A stretch of DNA of 64,000 nucleotides from Echinicola arenosa. GTDB taxonomy: Bacteria > Bacteroidota > Bacteroidia > Cytophagales > Cyclobacteriaceae. Numbering within the stretch: position 1 is the stretch's first letter; each line of letters begins with the position of its first letter. Both the position numbers and the translations under genes were made by a program. A model generated the notes under the pieces. The model was not told the DNA's origin, ran no database searches, and saw only the letters and a program-made list of their open reading frames with translations. Shown here piece by piece: positions 16,932 to 27,305 of this stretch. The stretch is from NCBI RefSeq assembly GCF_014841125.1, contig NZ_JACYTQ010000001.1, positions 310,001-374,000 of the forward strand, written 5' to 3'.

Positions 16932-17861
16932 CTATTGCCCCTTCTTTGCGTTACTACTAAATTGGAAAAATCCGAGCTGGTCCAAACTCTTTTCCAATTT
17001 CCTATAATCTTCCTTGTCCAGCTGTTTTACTGGATAGCGGAATTGTCCACAGTCAAGACCACATAGTTTCATAATGGCCTTTCCGCAGGCTGCTCCACCA
17101 TATTGACCAAATAGGCTGATCAGGTCAATGGACTTTTCCTGCCAATGCCTTGCCGTTTCCATATCCTGCTTCTGAAAAGCCTCTAGGAGGTTCTGGTAAA
17201 GTGGTCCAGCATAATTGTAGGTACTGCCTACTGCTCCTTTGGCCCCCATGGACAATCCTGCCAGCATCGTCTCATCCCATCCCCATAGAATATCATATTT
17301 TCCACCATGATAGCGTAGACATTTGTTAAACTCCATTAGGTCATTGTGCGTGTATTTGATCCCTGCAAAGTTGGGTATTCTTCTTCCCGCCTCTTCCAAA
17401 AAGTCCATCATTGGAAGTTCCACTTTGGAAAGTAAAGGGATATGGTAGAAATAAAATGCCTGACCGGGTGCCTCTGCGGCAATCCCCTCAAAATAATCCA
17501 CCAATTGCTTCACCGAATTGGGCCGTATGTAATATGGGGCCGTAAGCGCAATCCCGTACAGGCCTAACTCATGGGTCTTCTTCGCCAAAGAGATGGATTC
17601 CTTTTGGTTGGTTCCTCCTAGCATGGCCATCACTTTAAATTCGGAAGAGGAAAAAGGTGCCCATGCCTCAATCAACTCTATTTTTTCGTTGTGGGTCAAG
17701 GCGGCACCTTCTCCAGTAGTACCGGCAATAAAAGCCCCTGCCATACGGTTGGCATTTAATGACTTAGCCAACTCTGGAATTTTGCTACTGTTAAGCGTTC
17801 CGTCTTGGTCAAATGGTGTAAAAGTAGCCGCTATTAGCCCGATTATTTTTTCGAATTTCAT
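16932..17861 (-). CDS. nanA: N-acetylneuraminate lyase
   Basis: 309 residues, typical for the DHDPS/NAL superfamily TIM barrel. The ATG at 17861 gives MKFEKIIGLIAATFTPFDQD with the usual TPF start. The carboxylate-binding loop is AGTTGEGAAL, the catalytic tyrosine lies in FYFYHIPLLS, and the Schiff-base lysine in FAGIKYTHNDLMEF. GWDETMLAGLSMGAKGAVGS is the conserved C-terminal glycine-rich part. It has no signal peptide and works in the cytoplasm, cleaving Neu5Ac to ManNAc and pyruvate. It lies 49 bp after susD and 39 bp before the NanM-symporter gene in one operon. The YHIP and GIKYT sequences favour NAL over dihydrodipicolinate synthase. Confidence 0.95.
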   Translation of the reverse strand: MKFEKIIGLIAATFTPFDQDGTLNSSKIPELAKSLNANRMAGAFIAGTTGEGAALTHNEKIELIEAWAPFSSSEFKVMAMLGGTNQKESISLAKKTHELGLYGIALTAPYYIRPNSVKQLVDYFEGIAAEAPGQAFYFYHIPLLSKVELPMMDFLEEAGRRIPNFAGIKYTHNDLMEFNKCLRYHGGKYDILWGWDETMLAGLSMGAKGAVGSTYNYAGPLYQNLLEAFQKQDMETARHWQEKSIDLISLFGQYGGAACGKAIMKLCGLDCGQFRYPVKQLDKEDYRKLEKSLDQLGFFQFSSNAKKGQ

Positions 17862-17910
17862 GATTGCTTTTTTTATTGGCAGGAAGGATTCCCTTCCTGC
17901 CTTTAAATAC

Positions 17911-19404
17911 TTAATTTCCGTATCCTGGATTTTGAGTAATTTTTGAATTGAGACTTATTGTATTCAAAGAGATAGGCCATAAGGTAAGGTATTGCTCGTT
18001 TTCCCTACCTTGGAGGGAGGGTACTAACTCAAATTCCTTATCAAACCGTACAAGGTCCCACCACCTTTTTCCTTCAAAGGACAGCTCCAACAGTCTTTCC
18101 TGCAATATGGCCTCATCATTGGCAACCTGCCCCATGTCCACAAAACGGTGGTCTTCAAAGTCCTCGCCATAGGCCCTTAACCTTACCTTGTTGATTTCTT
18201 CTGTTGGATCCATTCCCAAGGCATTTTTTGCCTCTGCTATCAGTAGCAATAAGTCCGCATAGCGGTACAAAATCACATCATCTAGAAACCTACGTCCAGA
18301 AGGGTCGAGATATCCCCTTAGTTTGGTCACTATATTTGCATAGGGTTCCATTTGGCCATCTTCATTGGGAATGGAGATACTTAGGAAAGTGGCGTTTTTG
18401 CGTTGGTCTCCATTGGTAAAAGCAAAGGTCACCACTGGCGATGGTCCCCACCGGTTAAGTCCACCACCTTGGCCAATTTGGGCAATTACTTCCGGATCTG
18501 CCCCAGCAGGAATTTGATCGTCTCTAATGTACATGCCACTGTTGTAGTTTGTCCCGGACTCTAGGTCCCTAAAATGCACGGCCATCAATATTTCATTGTT
18601 GCCTTTGTTATCATAACGGAAGATATCATCATAATAAGGCATAAGGTCCAATTCAGCAATATCTGCCTCTTGAAGGGCATCCAGCGCCGTTTGAAAATCG
18701 GTATTTCCACCGTCCAGCTGCTTAGCTGTCCAAAGGTAAACATCCCCCTTGAGTGCATTTGCAGCTGGTTTGCTCCAAGATACTTTTCCGGCAGCTAGCA
18801 AATTATCGGGATAAAGTGACAAGGCCGTATTGAGGTCTTCTTTTACCTGAGCGAATACTGCTTCCACCGAGGAACGTTCCCTAAAAGTTGTTTCAGCATC
18901 ATATCCTTCTGTTGGACTGGTCACCAGTGGGACCCCTCCCCAAGTTTTGGCCAAGGTAAAGTAGACAAACGCCCTCATGGTATAGGCTTCTGCAAGCATT
19001 CTGTTTTTATCTGCTTCATTGGTAAACCCAATTCCAGGGACATATTCGATCAAAAGATTAGCATCATGCACTACGGTATACATTCGCAGCCAGTCCGGAC
19101 CTGCAAAATTGGGATCAACCGTATTTTCAAAATATCTTTCCAGGCCTTCGGAGGCTTGAAGTCCATAGGTCAATGTTCCGCTGCGTCCCTCTCCCCATGT
19201 AAAAAGGTTGCTGGCCGACTGGTCTCTAAAGCGAACATACATCCCGTTAAGCGCCCCCTTGGCGTTATCCTCTGTGGTCCAAAATCCGGCTACAGTGATT
19301 TCACTGGTTGGGGTAAGTTCCAAATTCCCAGTACATGAGGCTACCGGCAAAAGAACACCCAAGCATGCCGCTGCTTGTATTAATTTATTCTTTATTTTTT
19401 TCAT
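17911..19404 (-). CDS. SusD/RagB-family lipoprotein of the sialic acid locus
   Basis: About 497 residues from the ATG at 19404 (MKKIKNKLIQ); 10 codons upstream are also open. The signal peptide ends at a lipobox VASC (about residue 24). SusD features are LAEAYTMRAFVYFTLAKTWG, the TPR-like helices, and the C-terminal LLELSFEGKRWWDLVRFDKE with the closing 'NPGYGN'. It acts as the lid and surface binding protein over the SusC encoded 16 bp upstream. Neighbouring sialidase, lyase and transporter genes imply that the pair takes up sialic acid or sialylated oligosaccharides, like NanU in Bacteroides/Tannerella. Confidence 0.93.
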   Translation of the reverse strand: MKKIKNKLIQAAACLGVLLPVASCTGNLELTPTSEITVAGFWTTEDNAKGALNGMYVRFRDQSASNLFTWGEGRSGTLTYGLQASEGLERYFENTVDPNFAGPDWLRMYTVVHDANLLIEYVPGIGFTNEADKNRMLAEAYTMRAFVYFTLAKTWGGVPLVTSPTEGYDAETTFRERSSVEAVFAQVKEDLNTALSLYPDNLLAAGKVSWSKPAANALKGDVYLWTAKQLDGGNTDFQTALDALQEADIAELDLMPYYDDIFRYDNKGNNEILMAVHFRDLESGTNYNSGMYIRDDQIPAGADPEVIAQIGQGGGLNRWGPSPVVTFAFTNGDQRKNATFLSISIPNEDGQMEPYANIVTKLRGYLDPSGRRFLDDVILYRYADLLLLIAEAKNALGMDPTEEINKVRLRAYGEDFEDHRFVDMGQVANDEAILQERLLELSFEGKRWWDLVRFDKEFELVPSLQGRENEQYLTLWPISLNTISLNSKITQNPGYGN

Positions 19405-19420
19405 GATTTTTCGATTTGGG

Positions 19421-22400
19421 TTAAAAATTGACATTTAGACCGAACAAGAAGCTCCTCGGAATGGGATACCTTCCGGAATCCGTCCCACCTTCTTCAGGGT
19501 TCAGGCCGGTATACTGGGTAAAATAGTGTAGATTGGATCCTGTCATGTAAGTCCTAATATTCCCTATTTTCAAAGCATTTACCCATTTTTTTGGTAAGGT
19601 ATAGCTCAATGTCAACTCCCTTATTGCCAAGTAATCTCCCTTCTCATAGTAGAAGGTATTTCCACGGAATGAATTGTTTTGTGCCAATTGGTCTGCCCAA
19701 TAATATCGAGATATATCGGTCACATCTCCCTGTTCCTGCCAGGAAGTAGTCGTTTCTTCCAAAACCCCTATATCTCCCTGATACTGACCGTTAAACCTTG
19801 CTCTAGTTTCATGGTAAATGGTATGTCCCAGTGCAAAATCAGTACGGATGGTGAGCGAAAGTCCCTTGTAGTTAAATGTATTTGTAAATCCTCCTGTCCA
19901 TTTGGGATAGATATTTCCAGCATACACCCTGTCTCTACTATCAATAGAATCATTTGCGTCCAGGTCTGCCCAATTCACATCCCCTCCAAATTTGCTTTTG
20001 TCGGTTCCGGGGACGAGTTCGTCATAAGGCCCTTCTGCTGCCTCTTGGTCTGTAGCATATACGCCAAGCTGTTGATAAGCAAACAAATCACCGATATAAC
20101 CGCCTTCCTGTAAGCCTCCTTTCCATGTGTATCGACCGGTCATTTGGTCATATACCAAGACACCACCTATCCGATTGTTCTCGTTATCATTTTCAGGCAG
20201 TTCCACCACAGTATTAATGTTGTAGGAGGCGTTGGCAGAAACATTCCAATCAAAATGCTGTTTTTGGATAACAGTGGCACCTACTTCCATTTCTACCCCC
20301 TCATTCCGCAAAGAACCTAAATTGGTCAGGATACTGCTAAAGCCAGTAGATTGAGGCAGTTCCAAATTGGTCAAAAGATTATCTGTCAATCGGTTATAGT
20401 AGTCAGCAATCAAGCTCAACCGGTCGTTGAACAATCCCAAATCCAGCCCTATGTCAAATGTTCCTGATCGCTCCCATTGTAGGTCCTGGTTGGCCATTCT
20501 GTTATTTTGGATAGCTGCTTGATCATTATACCTGCTGCCAACAGAATACAATCCCTGGGCATGGAAATCAGACAGATTACCGATATTCCCGTTCACCCCA
20601 TAGGAAGCCCTTACCTTGAATGACGAAAATGTCTCTGGCACCTTTGCCCAAAACGCTTCCCTGTGTAAATTCCATCCTGCAGATATTCCTGGAAAAAAAC
20701 CCCAATAATTATTGGACCCTAAATTGGATGCCCCATCGTAACGAGCGGTAAATGAAAACAGGTATTTTTTGTCAAAATCATAATTGACCCTGCCAAAATA
20801 ACCGATAATAACCTGCTGGCTCAATGAGCTGCTTACTGCAGTTGGCTCCGCTGATGCATTTAGCGTTGGGATCAGGTCAGAAGCTGCGCCCCTACCAGAT
20901 GCGCTTGCCGCATAGTTTTGTCTATCGTAGTATGATCCGCCCAGCTTGAACTGGAAATTATGGAGTCCCAGCACTTTCTGATAGCTAAATACACCATCAA
21001 ACTGTTTCTGCCAATAAGTGGAATTATAAGCCGAAGCATTCCGGGAATCCACAAATTGGGTCGGCCCATTGTAGTATGATTTTTGGAAACTATTTTCAGT
21101 GGTCTGGACGTAATATAAGGAAGCCATTGGCTCAAAGGTAAAATCCTTAAAAACTTCCCAATTGGCCCCTCCTGATAAAGTCATTCTGTGGGTGGCATTA
21201 AGCGCATCGATCCGACCAAGTTGGTAAAGAGGATTTCCCATACTTCTATTCTGGCCAGGAGCTAGTGTCCCGTCCTCATAGTATAGTTTCGCAGTTGGAG
21301 GAAGTCCCAAAGCCCTTTGAAATAGCTGGTTCTCACTATATACTTGACTATTGGAACTGGATGTAAAGTTCAATCTTCCATATACACCCAATTTGTCGTT
21401 CACTTGGATATCACCATTCATACGGGTGGTAAATCGTTTGAAATCCGTATTGATGGCAACTCCTTCATTATCAAGATAACCCACTCCTATATCATATCTT
21501 GCCTTTTCCGATCCCCCACTGACATTTATATAGTGGTTTTGGGACACCGCCGTCCTAAAAAGTATATCCTGCCAATCAGTTTCGGAAAAAATGATGGTTT
21601 CATCTGGGTTGGCTGGATCAGGCATGGATTGCCAACCCTCATTAAGTTTGTATTCATTTTCAGATGTTAGGTACTGTGGAGTAAAAGCGGTGGTATTGGA
21701 AAGATCATTTCCTATTCCAAACCCATTGGCCAAACCCAACCTAAAAAGGTGCTCGGGATGTTTTTCTGAGGTAGCCAAGATACCTTTCCTATTAAAATAG
21801 ATATAGTCCCTTGCTGATGCCATATCATACTGGTTCCACATCTGAGAAGCACCGATATTAAACCGATAGGTAACCGATGTCTTGCCCACCTTACCAGATT
21901 TGGTGGTGATGATTACCACCCCGTTCGATCCCCTGGCTCCATATATGGCCGTCGCGGCGGCATCTTTCAACACCTGCAATGACGCTATATCATCAGGATT
22001 GATATCATTCATATTGTTCCTGATCACCCCGTCTATAATGTATAGAGGTTCGGCACCATTAGGGTTATTGATGGAGGTTCCTCCACGAACAATGATCCTC
22101 GGGGCCGCTCCCGGTTGTCCTGTGGTGGTCTGTACCCTCACCCCCGACACTGTTCCTTTCAATGCAGATGCCGCATTAGGAAAAGGAATATTCTCGAGTA
22201 CCTTTTTGTCGAGCTTGGACACAGAAGAAGTCAGTGTCTCACGGGATTGCTCACCATATCCAATTACGACAATTTCGTCCAGTTGCTTGGAATCGGTTTC
22301 CAAGCCAACAATTATATTGGATTCATTATCGATTGTGATTTTTTTGGTAACATAGCCTATGTAGCTAAATACCAAAACATCTCCCGTCTTGGCAGCGATG

Positions 22401-22594
22401 GAAAACCTTCCATCCAAATCTGTCACGGTACCTTGGGAGGTTCCGTCTATTAAAATATTCACTCCTGGGATCGTTTCCCCTGTGTTGATGTCCGAGACAA
22501 TGCCTGTGATGTTTGTATCCTGGGCAACAAGCCCTTCGGAGAGAAACACTAAAAACAATATCAGACATGTTCTCAAGTAATTTTTCCAGTACAT
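19421..22594 (-). CDS. SusC/RagA TonB-dependent transporter of the sialic acid locus
   Basis: About 1057 residues from the ATG at 22594 (MYWKNYLRTC), which gives a good signal peptide ending FLSEGLVAQD; 37 further open codons upstream do not look coding. Domains: CarboxypepD_reg at about 25-105 (GIVSDINTGETIPGVNILID), TonB-box-like EIVVIGYGEQSRETL, plug (GVRVQTTTGQPGAAPRIIVR), and a 22-strand barrel ending FLFGLNVNF. In contrast to the other two SusC proteins here it has no STN domain, and there is no sigma/FecR pair beside it. The divergent hybrid two-component regulator takes that role. First gene of the operon; probably a NanO-like sialic acid importer. Confidence 0.93.
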   Translation of the reverse strand: MYWKNYLRTCLILFLVFLSEGLVAQDTNITGIVSDINTGETIPGVNILIDGTSQGTVTDLDGRFSIAAKTGDVLVFSYIGYVTKKITIDNESNIIVGLETDSKQLDEIVVIGYGEQSRETLTSSVSKLDKKVLENIPFPNAASALKGTVSGVRVQTTTGQPGAAPRIIVRGGTSINNPNGAEPLYIIDGVIRNNMNDINPDDIASLQVLKDAAATAIYGARGSNGVVIITTKSGKVGKTSVTYRFNIGASQMWNQYDMASARDYIYFNRKGILATSEKHPEHLFRLGLANGFGIGNDLSNTTAFTPQYLTSENEYKLNEGWQSMPDPANPDETIIFSETDWQDILFRTAVSQNHYINVSGGSEKARYDIGVGYLDNEGVAINTDFKRFTTRMNGDIQVNDKLGVYGRLNFTSSSNSQVYSENQLFQRALGLPPTAKLYYEDGTLAPGQNRSMGNPLYQLGRIDALNATHRMTLSGGANWEVFKDFTFEPMASLYYVQTTENSFQKSYYNGPTQFVDSRNASAYNSTYWQKQFDGVFSYQKVLGLHNFQFKLGGSYYDRQNYAASASGRGAASDLIPTLNASAEPTAVSSSLSQQVIIGYFGRVNYDFDKKYLFSFTARYDGASNLGSNNYWGFFPGISAGWNLHREAFWAKVPETFSSFKVRASYGVNGNIGNLSDFHAQGLYSVGSRYNDQAAIQNNRMANQDLQWERSGTFDIGLDLGLFNDRLSLIADYYNRLTDNLLTNLELPQSTGFSSILTNLGSLRNEGVEMEVGATVIQKQHFDWNVSANASYNINTVVELPENDNENNRIGGVLVYDQMTGRYTWKGGLQEGGYIGDLFAYQQLGVYATDQEAAEGPYDELVPGTDKSKFGGDVNWADLDANDSIDSRDRVYAGNIYPKWTGGFTNTFNYKGLSLTIRTDFALGHTIYHETRARFNGQYQGDIGVLEETTTSWQEQGDVTDISRYYWADQLAQNNSFRGNTFYYEKGDYLAIRELTLSYTLPKKWVNALKIGNIRTYMTGSNLHYFTQYTGLNPEEGGTDSGRYPIPRSFLFGLNVNF

Positions 22595-22885
22595 ATCCTT
22601 TTGGGTTATAGTTTGATGATAACTGTAATATATGTTGAAAGCTTTTGAAGTGATAACTGTACAGTTGCTAATCGATAACAATAGCTTACCTGACAAAGCT
22701 ACCAAGGGAAATTTTCAATTATGGGTGCCAGGAATCCTGAAAAAGGGCATCTAAAGTCCAACAAGGTGAAATATTGTACTTAAAAAGGGATAAAATCGTA
22801 CGGGAAATAAATTTCTTTACCAGCATCCACCAAAATATCAGTGAAAAAAATTAGTTTAGAAAGTTCAATAAAGTTTACAGATGAT
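22595..22885. promoter_or_regulatory. Divergent promoter region between susC and the hybrid regulator
   Basis: About 290 bp separate the starts of the two divergent genes. It is AT-rich and must hold promoters for both, with the AraC-type binding site for the regulator the likely control point. I could not fix a convincing Bacteroidota -33/-7 pair on either strand, so no exact sites are given. Confidence 0.5.
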
Positions 22886-25800
22886 ATGTTATATCGCCCT
22901 TGCATTTCAATATTCCTCCTGATATTGACATGTACAGCATTATTTGGCCAGGGAACAGGCCACCCTTTTTATAAATTCACCCATTTTACTTCGCAGGACG
23001 GTCTTCCTCAGAATTCTATTTTGGCCATTCTCCAAGATGACATGGGCTACCTATGGTTTGGAACCGATGATGGATTGGCCAGGTTTGATGGCTATCAGTT
23101 CACAGTTTACAAACACCAATTCCAAAACCCAAACAGCCTCAACAACAACGTGATCAGGGGATTGGCCCAAGATAAAAACGGGTATATCTGGATCAGTACT
23201 GAAGGTGGTGGCATCAATATCTATGATCCTAAAACTGCTTCCTTTTGTTCTATCCGAAACAGTGAACTGATTAACTCCAAAAAAACAGGCTCTTTATTAA
23301 TCGATCACCAAGGAAATATATGGGTCAGCACATTGACTGATGGTATTTATAAAGTCAATTTGCCCCCTTCATCAGAAATTCATCATTTGGACAAGCTAGT
23401 TGATCAGCTCAAAGTCACCCATTATACCAAAGACAACTCAAGGTTGGCTGACGACAATATCTGGCAGTTATTTCAAGACAGTAGCCAGCAGATATGGATA
23501 GGTACCTATGACCATGGAGCCCAGTTAATAGATCCTATAACAGGAACCTTTTCCTCCATAGACATTTATCACCACGGGAAAAAGGTCAAGTCAGTAAAAG
23601 GGTTCTTTGAGGATAATGAAAAAAACCTATGGATAGGGACAGAAAATCATGGTGTTTTCATAAAAGCTCCAGAAAGCAAATCGTTCAAACCTTTTAGAAC
23701 TTCTTCCGGACTGGAAGAGGAAAATATCACCAGCTTTTTACAAGACAAACAAGGCAATATTTGGATCGGAACATTGGGTGGAGGCCTTTTTGTCTATGAG
23801 ACCAATTCCTCAACGGTCTATCATTATGATGACAACCCAAGTGACAGCTACAGTTTGAATGGAAAATCTGTCTATACCATGCTAGAGGATGAAAATGGGA
23901 ATTTGTGGATCGGCATGTATTCTGGTGAGGGACTTAACAAAATAAACCCCTCCTCTCAGCACTTTGAACATTATCGTCCACAGGTCAATGACCGGGGAAG
24001 CTTATCCGGAAAAATGGTCAAATCAATCTTTATCGACCATCAAGCAAACCTTTGGGTAGGAATGTTCAATGGGGGGTTAAACGTAAAAATGGATGGCGCC
24101 AACAATTTTCGTGAGGTTCCCCTTAACAGCAATTCTGGACAGGGATCTACCAATGTTCAGGTAATTTTTGAGGACAGCCACCGCAAACTATGGATAGGCA
24201 CGGATGGATCGGGACTCTACCAATATTCACCTTCATTAAACAAAATGAAAGCATATCATCATGATGTTCATGACAGCACTTCACTAAGTAAGGATGAAAT
24301 TTGGGCAATTGCCGAAGATGGTAATGGCAGCTTATGGATAGGCATGGCAAATGGAGGCGGACTGAACAGATTTGACCCCAGCACTAATCAATTTCAGCCT
24401 TTTTACCATCGTCCAAACAACCCACGAACCCCTAGTTTCAACGATGTCCGTACATTATTGGTGGATTCCAAGAACAGGCTATGGATCGGAACCTATGGTG
24501 GAGGACTTAATCGATATGATTTTGATACAGATACCTTCGTGTATTATAAACATGACCCGTCCAATAACCAAAGCATTAGCCATGATATTATCACTTCACT
24601 ACATGAAGACCAACACGGTGCCATATGGGTAGGCACTTTTGGAGGAGGCCTGAACCAACTGGATCCTGCTACTCAAAATTTCAATCATTTTAGGGAAAAT
24701 GATGGGCTCCCCAGTGATGTAATAAAAGCCGTATTGGAGGATGATAGTGGACAACTCTGGATCAGTACGGTTAAAGGACTGTCTTCCTTTAATCCCGAAA
24801 TGGGTACTTTCAAAAACTATACAGCCGAGGATGGTTTACAGTCAAATGAGTTCAATTTGGGATCTGCGTTCAAATCAATCGATGGAAAAATGTATTTTGG
24901 TGGTACCAATGGCTTTAATGCATTCCTTCCAGAACAAATAGGCCTTCCGCAAAGTCCAAAAAAGCCTGTATTGACCAAACTCCGCGTACTAAACCGTGTG
25001 GTTCATCCTGGCGATACAGTGGAACAAAATGTATTGCTTACAAATAGTATTAGTTATACGGATGAGCTAACCCTCTACGATGATCATAACAGTTTTGAAC
25101 TGGAGTTCAGTGCCATGGAATTTAACCAACAGGAAAAAATCGGATACGCCTACATGCTGGAGGGTTTCGATAAAGATTGGGTGTATACCGATGCTTCTAG
25201 GCGCTATGCAGCTTATTCTAACCTATTGCCCGGCGAGTATATCTTCAAGGTAAAGAGCACATCTGAAAACGGCCTTCAAAGCTCAGAGGAGCGGACGTTA
25301 CAACTGTCAGTCCTGCCACCTTGGTACAAAAGCACCATTGCCTTTTGGGTATATATTATTCTTTTTCTCCTGATAGCCTATTTCGTAAAATCTATCATCG
25401 GCTTCCGGATCAAAATGAAAAATGATCTTCGTTTTGAACGCCTTGAAAACCAAAAACAGGAAGAAATCAACCAACTAAAATTGAGGTTTTTCACCAATAT
25501 TTCCCACGAACTTAGGACGCCGTTAATGCTTATCAAGCTCCCCCTTGAGCAGCTTATCCGTCAAAAAGATTTATCTTATCAAATCCATCAGCAATTAAAC
25601 TCAATCCATAATAATGCCTCTCGCTTACTCAGGCTAATTAACCAACTATTGGAATTTAGGAAACAGGAAACTGGGCATTTAAAACTGGAGGTCCAAGAAT
25701 ACAACCCCCTTAGTTTCTTTAAAAGTGTTTTTGCCTCCTTTGAAGCACTGGCGAAACAACGTAACATAGATTTTAAATTAATCTTGGAGGATCACTTGCC

Positions 25801-27091
25801 AAAAAAAATCTGGTTTGACCTGGATCAAATGGAAAAAGTGGCCTACAATATTTGTTACAATGCCTTCAAATTCACACCGAATGGCGGAAAAATATCCGTT
25901 CAGGTTAAAAACAGAACCCTAACTGAAGGCAACACCAATATTGAAGGAATTGAAATCATTGTTGAGGATAATGGTAAGGGTATTCCTTTAAAATATCAAG
26001 ACCGTATATTTGAACGTTTTTTCCAAATTGAAGACCCACATCGTAACATCACAGCGGGTACCGGTATAGGTTTATCACTGAGCAAGAACATTGTTGAATT
26101 TCACCATGGAAAAATCAGCATGTCCAGTATCCCTGACGTCCATACTGCCTTTTCGATTTTTCTTAGAAATGGTAAGGAGCACTTTCAACCTCATGAAATA
26201 AGGTCCATTCCGATCACCGGGAAGTCTGAAAGGCCTACATTGGAAGAAGAATTGTCCACATTGGATTTACACATGCTCTCCTCCATTAATCCAAAAAACG
26301 ACAATACTTCCGTAGATGCTGCACTAAAGAACAAGAAATTATTATTAGTGGAGGACAATGAGGAGCTTCTTTACCTTATGAAGTCTGCTTTAAAGGATCA
26401 CTTCCAAATCCTAACTGCCTCCAATGGAAAGGAGGGGCTTCATGTGGCTACTTCTCGTTTCCCTGATATCATTATTTCAGATGTAATGATGCCTGAAATG
26501 GACGGTGTGGAACTGTGCTCCCTTCTAAAAAAAGAAATCAAAACAAGCCATATACCTGTTTTGCTTCTGACTGCCCGAAGTAATCACGACTACCAACTGG
26601 AAGGCTATTCATCTGGAGCAGATGATTATTTGAGCAAACCTTTTCCATTAGATCTTATGATTGCCAAAATACGGAACCTGCTCCATACCCGAGAAAAGTT
26701 CAAGGAAGCTTTTAAATTAAAACCGGAAATCATGCCTTCCGATATATCCATCAGTCCAGCAGATACTGAATTATTGGAAAAAGCCATCCAGATTGCCGAA
26801 AAGCATATGGACAATCCAGATTTTGATATTACAATGTTTGTTCGGGAAATGGGCATGAGCAGGACAATATTATTTGACAAATTAAAAGCCACCACCGATC
26901 ATACTCCTAATGAATTCATCCAGACCCTTCGGCTAAAAAGGGCTGCACAATTGCTCTTACAAAGTGATCATAAAATCTCAGAGATCAGCTACATGGTTGG
27001 TTTCAATAATCCAAAGTATTTTAGCAAGTGCTTTCAAAAGCATTTTGGGTGTAGCCCAAGACAGTATTCAAAAAACAAGTTTGGAAGTTAG
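22886..27091 (+). CDS. Hybrid two-component system regulator (Reg_prop / Y_Y_Y / HisKA / REC / AraC)
   Basis: About 1401 residues from the ATG at 22886 (MLYRPCISIF), which begins a clean signal peptide; a GTG at 22841 is open in frame. Residues about 30-690 are two-bladed-type propeller repeats, each with LWIGT/IWIGT motifs. A Y_Y_Y domain follows (about 740-810), then one membrane helix (about 820-840). The kinase core has NISHELRTPLMLI (phospho-His near 874) and HATPase boxes NAFKFTPNGG, DNGKGIP and GTGIGLSLSKNIVEF. The receiver domain has VEDNEELL and the phospho-acceptor in ISDVMMPEMDG (near 1198). The last 90 residues are an AraC helix-turn-helix (ISEISYMVGFNNPKYFSKCF). Divergent position suggests it senses a sialoglycan breakdown product and activates the susC operon. 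Confidence 0.95.
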   Translation: MLYRPCISIFLLILTCTALFGQGTGHPFYKFTHFTSQDGLPQNSILAILQDDMGYLWFGTDDGLARFDGYQFTVYKHQFQNPNSLNNNVIRGLAQDKNGYIWISTEGGGINIYDPKTASFCSIRNSELINSKKTGSLLIDHQGNIWVSTLTDGIYKVNLPPSSEIHHLDKLVDQLKVTHYTKDNSRLADDNIWQLFQDSSQQIWIGTYDHGAQLIDPITGTFSSIDIYHHGKKVKSVKGFFEDNEKNLWIGTENHGVFIKAPESKSFKPFRTSSGLEEENITSFLQDKQGNIWIGTLGGGLFVYETNSSTVYHYDDNPSDSYSLNGKSVYTMLEDENGNLWIGMYSGEGLNKINPSSQHFEHYRPQVNDRGSLSGKMVKSIFIDHQANLWVGMFNGGLNVKMDGANNFREVPLNSNSGQGSTNVQVIFEDSHRKLWIGTDGSGLYQYSPSLNKMKAYHHDVHDSTSLSKDEIWAIAEDGNGSLWIGMANGGGLNRFDPSTNQFQPFYHRPNNPRTPSFNDVRTLLVDSKNRLWIGTYGGGLNRYDFDTDTFVYYKHDPSNNQSISHDIITSLHEDQHGAIWVGTFGGGLNQLDPATQNFNHFRENDGLPSDVIKAVLEDDSGQLWISTVKGLSSFNPEMGTFKNYTAEDGLQSNEFNLGSAFKSIDGKMYFGGTNGFNAFLPEQIGLPQSPKKPVLTKLRVLNRVVHPGDTVEQNVLLTNSISYTDELTLYDDHNSFELEFSAMEFNQQEKIGYAYMLEGFDKDWVYTDASRRYAAYSNLLPGEYIFKVKSTSENGLQSSEERTLQLSVLPPWYKSTIAFWVYIILFLLIAYFVKSIIGFRIKMKNDLRFERLENQKQEEINQLKLRFFTNISHELRTPLMLIKLPLEQLIRQKDLSYQIHQQLNSIHNNASRLLRLINQLLEFRKQETGHLKLEVQEYNPLSFFKSVFASFEALAKQRNIDFKLILEDHLPKKIWFDLDQMEKVAYNICYNAFKFTPNGGKISVQVKNRTLTEGNTNIEGIEIIVEDNGKGIPLKYQDRIFERFFQIEDPHRNITAGTGIGLSLSKNIVEFHHGKISMSSIPDVHTAFSIFLRNGKEHFQPHEIRSIPITGKSERPTLEEELSTLDLHMLSSINPKNDNTSVDAALKNKKLLLVEDNEELLYLMKSALKDHFQILTASNGKEGLHVATSRFPDIIISDVMMPEMDGVELCSLLKKEIKTSHIPVLLLTARSNHDYQLEGYSSGADDYLSKPFPLDLMIAKIRNLLHTREKFKEAFKLKPEIMPSDISISPADTELLEKAIQIAEKHMDNPDFDITMFVREMGMSRTILFDKLKATTDHTPNEFIQTLRLKRAAQLLLQSDHKISEISYMVGFNNPKYFSKCFQKHFGCSPRQYSKNKFGS

Positions 27092-27305
27092 AATGGAGAT
27101 ATCAAAAAGTCGCTGTTCTCAAAAACCAGTTTGATTAAATTATCAACTACTTCAGTCTCCAAACTTCAGTTCTAACGGACAATTAGACAGGCTTGAGACC
27201 ACTTGAGCAAAGAATTCATGATTACTGGTATTTTTGCGGGTAATTATAAAATAAACATTGAAATTTCGAAACAGTCTTTCAAATCAAGACATTTTAATTT
27301 GTATC

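Noticed and set aside
16932-17861. Lyase gene as dihydrodipicolinate synthase (dapA)
   Set aside because: The FYHIP and GIKYTHNDL segments and the sialidase/epimerase context fit N-acetylneuraminate lyase.
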